From contig JAGWKJ010000089.1 in NCBI GenBank assembly GCA_028865375.1, positions 1 to 8,720 on the forward strand: a DNA stretch of 8,720 nucleotides, given 5' to 3'. The translations under genes were made by a program, and so were the position numbers. Below, piece by piece: positions 5,646 through 8,720 of the stretch; positions within the stretch are counted from its first letter, which is position 1; each line of letters starts with the position of its first letter. Source of the DNA: Hyphomicrobiales bacterium. GTDB lineage: Bacteria > Pseudomonadota > Alphaproteobacteria > Rhizobiales > Beijerinckiaceae. Below the pieces are notes generated by a model that saw nothing but the letters and a program-made list of their open reading frames with translations, was not told the origin of the DNA and did no database searches.

Positions 5646-6332
5646 TCAAATCAAACCGAGACCCTTGAGGGAGGCATGGCCGTCGCGAGCGACGATCAGG
5701 TGGTCGTGCACCACCACTCCCACCGTCGCGGCCGCCGCGGCGACTTCCCTGGTCATCTTGACGTCGGCCTGCGAGGGCGTCGGATCGCCCGAAGGGTGGT
5801 TGTGGACGAGGATGACCGCGGTGGCGGCCAGTTCCAGCGCGCGGCGCACCACTTCGCGCGGATAGACCGGGACGTGATCGACCGTGCCTTCGGCCTGTTT
5901 TTCGTCGCGGATCAACTGGTTGCGCTTGTCGAGGAAGAGAATGCGGAAATGCTCGCGGTCCGAATGGGCCATCCGCGACCGGCAATAGTCGAGCACGGCG
6001 GTAAACGACGTCAGCGACGTCCGCGCTTCGATGGCGCCGCGCGCCTGTCGCTGCGCCGCCGCCTCGATCGCCTTGAGATGGATGGCCGTCGACCGGCCGA
6101 CGCCTTCGACCTCCGTCAGGCGGTCGAGCGGTGCGGCCAGCACGCCGGCGAAGCCGCCGAAGCGGGCGATCAGCGCCTTGGCGACGGGCTTCACGTCGCG
6201 GCGCGGCAGCGCCTTGAACAGTACCAGTTCGAGCAATTCGTAGTCGGGCAGGGCCTCGCCTCCGATCTCCACGAATCGCGCCACGAGGCGCTCGCGATGG
6301 CCGAGAAAATGCGGCGCGCCCCCGTCGTCCAC
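5646..6332 (-). CDS. radC: RadC/JAB-domain protein (UPF0758, MPN+)
   Basis: This 228-residue protein is of normal RadC length. It has an N-terminal helical UPF0758 domain (HRERLVARF at 12-20, DYELLELVLFKALPRRDVKP at 30-49) followed by a helix-hairpin-helix-like stretch (LTEVEGVGRSTAIHLKAI, 72-89). The C-terminal JAMM/MPN+ domain shows the complete metal motif HNHPSGDPTPSQAD (177-190; His177, His179, Ser187, Asp190) and ends at GLGLI. Despite its name, a role of RadC in DNA repair was not upheld in E. coli, and its biochemical activity is unclear; the intact JAMM residues imply a metal-dependent hydrolase. The GTG start lies 2 bp after the map stop, so it is very likely cotranscribed with and translationally coupled to map. 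No ribosome site stands out. The map-radC order recurs in Hyphomicrobiales. Confidence 0.93.
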   Translation of the reverse strand: MDDGGAPHFLGHRERLVARFVEIGGEALPDYELLELVLFKALPRRDVKPVAKALIARFGGFAGVLAAPLDRLTEVEGVGRSTAIHLKAIEAAAQRQARGAIEARTSLTSFTAVLDYCRSRMAHSDREHFRILFLDKRNQLIRDEKQAEGTVDHVPVYPREVVRRALELAATAVILVHNHPSGDPTPSQADVKMTREVAAAAATVGVVVHDHLIVARDGHASLKGLGLI

Positions 6333-6334
6333 GG

Positions 6335-7156
6335 TCAGCCCGGCGGCGGCGCGAACAGGCCGCGCGGCGATTGCGTGAAGATTTCGACGCCCTCGCGCGT
6401 GACGCCGACCGCGTGCTCGTATTGCGCCGACAGCGAGCGGTCCCGCGTCACCGCGGTCCAGCCGTCGGGCAGGATCTTCACGGCCGGCTTGCCGAGGTTG
6501 ATCATCGGCTCGACGGTGAAGAACATGCCGGGCTTGAGCAACGGCCCTTCGCCGACGCGTCCGTAATGCAGCACGTTGGGCTCGTCATGGAACAGCCGGC
6601 CGAGGCCGTGGCCGCAGAAGTCGCGCACCACCGAGCAGCGCTCGCCTTCCGCGTAATCCTGGATCGCCGCGCCGACGTCGCCCAGGTGCGCTCCGGGCCT
6701 GATCGCCGCGATGCCGCGCATCAGCGCCTCGTGCGTCACCTCGCACAGGCGGCGCGCGCGGCGCGACGCCTCGCCGACGAAATACATGCGGCTCGAATCG
6801 CCGTGCCAGCCGTCGAGCACGAACGTCAGGTCGACGTTGACGACGTCGCCCTCGCGCAGCGGGCGGTCGTCGGGCATCCCGTGGCACACGACATGGTTGA
6901 TCGAGGTGCAGACGCTGTGGCCGTAGCCGCGGTAGTTGAGCGTGGCGGGAAGGGCGCCGCGCGAACGCGCGAAGTCGAAGGCGAAGGCGTCGATCGCCGA
7001 GGTCGGCAGGCCCGGCCGGATCATGTCGTGGACGGCGTCGAGCGCCTCGGCGACCAGCCGGCCGGCCGCGCGCATCCCCGCGAAGCCCGCCTCGTCGTGG
7101 AGCTTGATGTAGCCTGGCCGGCGGGCGGCGGCCGTGAGCGCGTCGGTCTGGGTCAT
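6335..7156 (-). CDS. map: Type I methionine aminopeptidase
   Basis: This cytoplasmic metallopeptidase removes the initiator Met from nascent proteins after deformylation. The 273-residue sequence has all active-site residues of the pita-bread fold: the catalytic His in CHGMP (His92), and metal ligands Asp109 (NVDL), Asp120 (HGDSS), His183 (GHGLG), Glu216 (VEPM) and Glu247 (YEHA). Further signatures are NYRGYGHSVCTSINHVVCHG (74-93) and DEPNVLHYG (191-199). It is slightly longer than E. coli Map (about 264), with a short N-terminal extension before PGYIKLHD. It has no N-terminal zinc-finger or SH3-binding extension of the kind seen in some type Ib/Ic enzymes. The ATG start is supported by a nearby AGG and by its position at the divergent intergenic region. 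It leads the map-radC operon. Confidence 0.96.
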   Translation of the reverse strand: MTQTDALTAAARRPGYIKLHDEAGFAGMRAAGRLVAEALDAVHDMIRPGLPTSAIDAFAFDFARSRGALPATLNYRGYGHSVCTSINHVVCHGMPDDRPLREGDVVNVDLTFVLDGWHGDSSRMYFVGEASRRARRLCEVTHEALMRGIAAIRPGAHLGDVGAAIQDYAEGERCSVVRDFCGHGLGRLFHDEPNVLHYGRVGEGPLLKPGMFFTVEPMINLGKPAVKILPDGWTAVTRDRSLSAQYEHAVGVTREGVEIFTQSPRGLFAPPPG

Positions 7157-7163
7157 CGACGCC

Positions 7164-7191
7164 TATGTAGGGCGCCTTGCGCGCGAGGCAA
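7164..7191 (-). promoter_or_regulatory. Candidate promoter for map-radC
   Basis: On the minus strand TTGCCT (7186-7191) and TACATA (7164-7169) are separated by 16 bp. The -10 sits only 7 bp before the map ATG, so transcription would begin at or next to the start codon and give a leaderless or nearly leaderless mRNA. The AGGCG just before the ATG overlaps this -10, so it is either a ribosome site served by a promoter further upstream or incidental. Confidence 0.35.
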
Positions 7192-7204
7192 AGCGTCGTC
7201 GCCC

Positions 7205-7233
7205 GTGACATCGCGGCCGCCGCGCGATATCCG
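7205..7233 (+). promoter_or_regulatory. Candidate promoter for epmA
   Basis: GTGACA (7205-7210, 5 of 6 to TTGACA) is followed after 17 bp by TATCCG (7228-7233), or at shorter spacing by CGATAT/GATATC (7225-7231). Either -10 places the transcript start within a few bases of the epmA ATG at 7240. The nine bases before that ATG are almost all pyrimidine or CG, with no Shine-Dalgarno, which suits a leaderless message. The -10 match is weak. Confidence 0.3.
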
Positions 7234-7239
7234 CGCCCG

Positions 7240-8277
7240 ATGCGCGACGACCACGACCCGCCGCCGTTCTGGGACCGCGAGGTCCACGCCGCCCGACGGC
7301 CGAGGCTGCTTGCGCGGGCGCGCGCCGCGGCGGCCGTGCGCGCCTGGTTCGCCGCGCGCGATTTCGTCGAAGTCGAGACCGACGCGCTGCAGGTTTCGCC
7401 CGGCAACGAGACGCATCTTTCGGCCTATTCGACCGAAGCGATCGGGCTGGACGGCGCGCGCCGGCTCCTGCACCTGCACACGTCGCCGGAATTTGCGATG
7501 AAGAAGCTGCTCGCCGCCGGGGAGACGCGCATCTTCTCGGTGGCGCGCGTGTTCCGCAACCGCGAGGGCGGGCGCCTCCACGCCCCCGAATTCACGATGC
7601 TGGAATGGTATCGCGTCGGCGCGCCGCTCTCCGGGATCGCGGACGACGCGGCCGCGCTGTGCGCTGAAATCGCTCGCGCCTGCGGCGCCCCGCGCCTCGC
7701 CTGGCGGGGGCGGGCGGCCGATCCCTTCGCGCCGGCGGAGACGGTGACGACGGTCGAGGCGTTCCGGCGGGCGGGCGTCGACCTCGAAGCCGCCATCGGG
7801 GGCGGCCGCGAAGGCTTCGCGCGCGCGCTCGCCGCGAAGGGCTTGCGCGTCGGCGCCGACGACACGTGGTCGGACCTGTTCAGCCGCGCGCTCGTCGAAT
7901 GGATCGAACCAACGCTGGGCGACGGCCGGATCGCGGCGCTGTCGCGCTATCCGCGGTCGGAAGCGGCGCTGGCGCGCGCATGCCCGGACGATTCCCGCTA
8001 CGCCGAGCGCTTCGAGCTCTATGCCTGCGGCGTCGAACTCGCCAATGCCTTCGGCGAGTTGACCGATCCCGTCGAGCAGCGCGCGCGCTTCGATGCCGAC
8101 ATGGCCGAGCGGCGCCGGATCTACGGCGACGATTACCCGCTCGACGAGGATTTCCTCGCCGCGCTGGCACACGTGCCGGAATGCTCGGGCTGCGCGCTCG
8201 GGTTCGACCGCGTGGTGGCGTTGGCGACCGGCGCGCGCGACTTGCGCGACGTGCGCTGGACGCCGGGACAGGCGTGA
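7240..8277 (+). CDS. epmA: EF-P beta-lysyltransferase (EpmA/GenX/PoxA, class II LysRS-like)
   Basis: EpmA is a truncated lysyl-tRNA synthetase paralogue that activates (R)-beta-lysine and attaches it to a conserved lysine of elongation factor P, helping ribosomes through polyproline. The 345-residue sequence (E. coli about 325) has no anticodon-binding domain. It starts directly with the catalytic domain (RARAAAAVRAWFAARDFVEV, 26-45). Family blocks are QVSPGNETHL (51-60), LHLHTSPEFAMKKLLAAG (77-94), the motif 2 region RVFRNREGG and HAPEFTMLEWYR (103-111, 114-125), ELANAFGEL (266-274) and motif 3 SGCALGFDR (316-324). ATG 7240 is chosen because upstream in-frame TTG 7177 lies far before the catalytic domain and close to the map promoter. 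No ribosome site precedes it. epmB (lysine 2,3-aminomutase) and efp, which are often nearby, are not adjacent on the right, where a transporter converges after 6 bp, nor on the left, where map diverges. Confidence 0.94.
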   Translation: MRDDHDPPPFWDREVHAARRPRLLARARAAAAVRAWFAARDFVEVETDALQVSPGNETHLSAYSTEAIGLDGARRLLHLHTSPEFAMKKLLAAGETRIFSVARVFRNREGGRLHAPEFTMLEWYRVGAPLSGIADDAAALCAEIARACGAPRLAWRGRAADPFAPAETVTTVEAFRRAGVDLEAAIGGGREGFARALAAKGLRVGADDTWSDLFSRALVEWIEPTLGDGRIAALSRYPRSEAALARACPDDSRYAERFELYACGVELANAFGELTDPVEQRARFDADMAERRRIYGDDYPLDEDFLAALAHVPECSGCALGFDRVVALATGARDLRDVRWTPGQA

Positions 8278-8283
8278 GGCCGT

Positions 8284-8720
8284 TCAGCGCGCGGGCGCGG
8301 CCTCGGACGCCGGGGCGTCGCCGGAGCGGAACCGCCGACCGAGCGCGATCAGCGCCACGACGAGGATCGCCGCCAGCAGCGTCGGCGCGTCGATCCGCTC
8401 GCCGTTGACGAGCGCGGCGATCGCCAGCGTGAAGAAGATTTGCAGCAGCTGCACCTGGCTCGTGCGTCCGATGCCGCCCATCACGAGGCCGGCGTTCCAG
8501 GCGCAGAATGCCAGATACGTGCTCATCGCGCCGAGATAGGCGAGCGCCGCCCAGGCCTTGGCCGACACCGCGGCGGGATCGGCAGGGGCCGTCGCCCAGG
8601 ACAGGGGAATGGTGACAGGCAGGCTCAGGACGACGATCCAAGAGATCACGTCGGTTCCGCCGAGCCGCCGCGACAGCTTGCCCGAGACGACGTAGCCCAG
8701 CGACGAGCACAGGATCGCCA
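8284..8720 (-). CDS. EamA/DMT-superfamily transporter, C-terminal part (5' end outside window)
   Basis: The visible 145 or so residues are the second EamA repeat of a drug/metabolite-type inner-membrane transporter. The frame continues to the window edge, reading AILCSSLGYVVSGKLSRRLG before the GTG at 8649, which is therefore internal rather than a start. Hydrophobic helices alternate through VISWIVVLSLPVTIPLSW, AWAALAYLGAMSTYLAFCAW, the GLVMGGIGRTSQVQLLQIFF region and LLAAILVVALIALG. A short charged cytoplasmic tail ending in AAPAR follows. The family covers exporters of amino acids, metabolites and drugs, and the substrate cannot be assigned. The stop lies 6 bp beyond the convergent epmA stop, leaving no room for a separate terminator. 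Confidence 0.9.
   Translation of the reverse strand, partial: AILCSSLGYVVSGKLSRRLGGTDVISWIVVLSLPVTIPLSWATAPADPAAVSAKAWAALAYLGAMSTYLAFCAWNAGLVMGGIGRTSQVQLLQIFFTLAIAALVNGERIDAPTLLAAILVVALIALGRRFRSGDAPASEAAPAR

Noticed and set aside
6371..7501. 376-residue + strand open frame opposite map
   Set aside because: It overlaps a complete methionine aminopeptidase with all active-site residues, and is composed of Arg/Ala/Val/Asp-rich shadow sequence.
7153..8172. 339-residue - strand open frame opposite epmA
   Set aside because: EpmA on the + strand has all class II motifs; the antisense frame shows compositional bias only.
8284..8649. Stand-alone 121-residue small membrane protein starting at the GTG at 8649
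   Set aside because: The frame continues without a stop to the window edge and the upstream residues match the EamA repeat, so this is the C-terminal part of a longer transporter.
1..8720. Defence island, toxin-antitoxin, prophage or biosynthetic cluster
   Set aside because: All confident genes are housekeeping, cofactor, signalling or transport families. No integrase, nuclease/antitoxin pair or repeat array was seen on either strand.

Overview
The window is very GC-rich, densely packed DNA with GC-biased third codon positions. It looks like ordinary chromosome from an alphaproteobacterium, probably a Hyphomicrobiales (Rhizobiales) relative. The reasons are a Usg-family protein, a two-ORF XdhC arrangement, a map-radC pair, an EF-P lysyltransferase (EpmA) and an octamer matching the CtrA half-site. 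No mobile elements, tRNA or rRNA genes, CRISPR arrays or phage genes were seen. The species cannot be named from the sequence alone.

Layout. Positions 1-382 hold the 3' part of a DsbB-type disulfide-bond protein on the + strand. After a 91-bp gap with a possible terminator and promoter, 474-3067 (+) is a tightly overlapping four-gene cluster for molybdenum-cofactor handling. It comprises an XdhC/CoxI N-terminal-domain protein, an XdhC Rossmann-domain protein, a molybdopterin-binding (MoeA/MoCF-like) protein and a MobA/MocA-like nucleotidyltransferase. The junctions are GTGA, ATGA and an 11-nt overlap. A 70-bp gap with a CtrA-like octamer and a hairpin precedes usg (3138-3419, +). Convergent to usg is a membrane-bound GGDEF-EAL c-di-GMP protein (3432-5555, -). 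Upstream of that, also on the - strand, are radC and map (5646-7156), only 2 bp apart. A short divergent intergenic region separates map from epmA (7240-8277, +). An EamA/DMT-family transporter (8284-8720, -) converges on epmA and runs off the right edge.

How the genes work together. The four-gene cluster plausibly loads and tailors Moco, probably as the cytosine dinucleotide form, for a molybdenum hydroxylase of the xanthine dehydrogenase or CO dehydrogenase type; that enzyme is not in the window. Map and EpmA both act on the translation machinery or its products (N-terminal Met removal and EF-P modification), but they are divergently transcribed. The other genes are independent housekeeping or signalling functions.

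The most interesting point is the junction between the molybdopterin-binding and nucleotidyltransferase ORFs. Relatives are commonly a single fused protein. Here the upstream frame ends at CCC-TGA-C, with the second domain in the +1 frame, which could be a real gene split, a +1 recoding site or a single-base error. I saw no convincing undescribed multi-gene system; the window is largely conventional.
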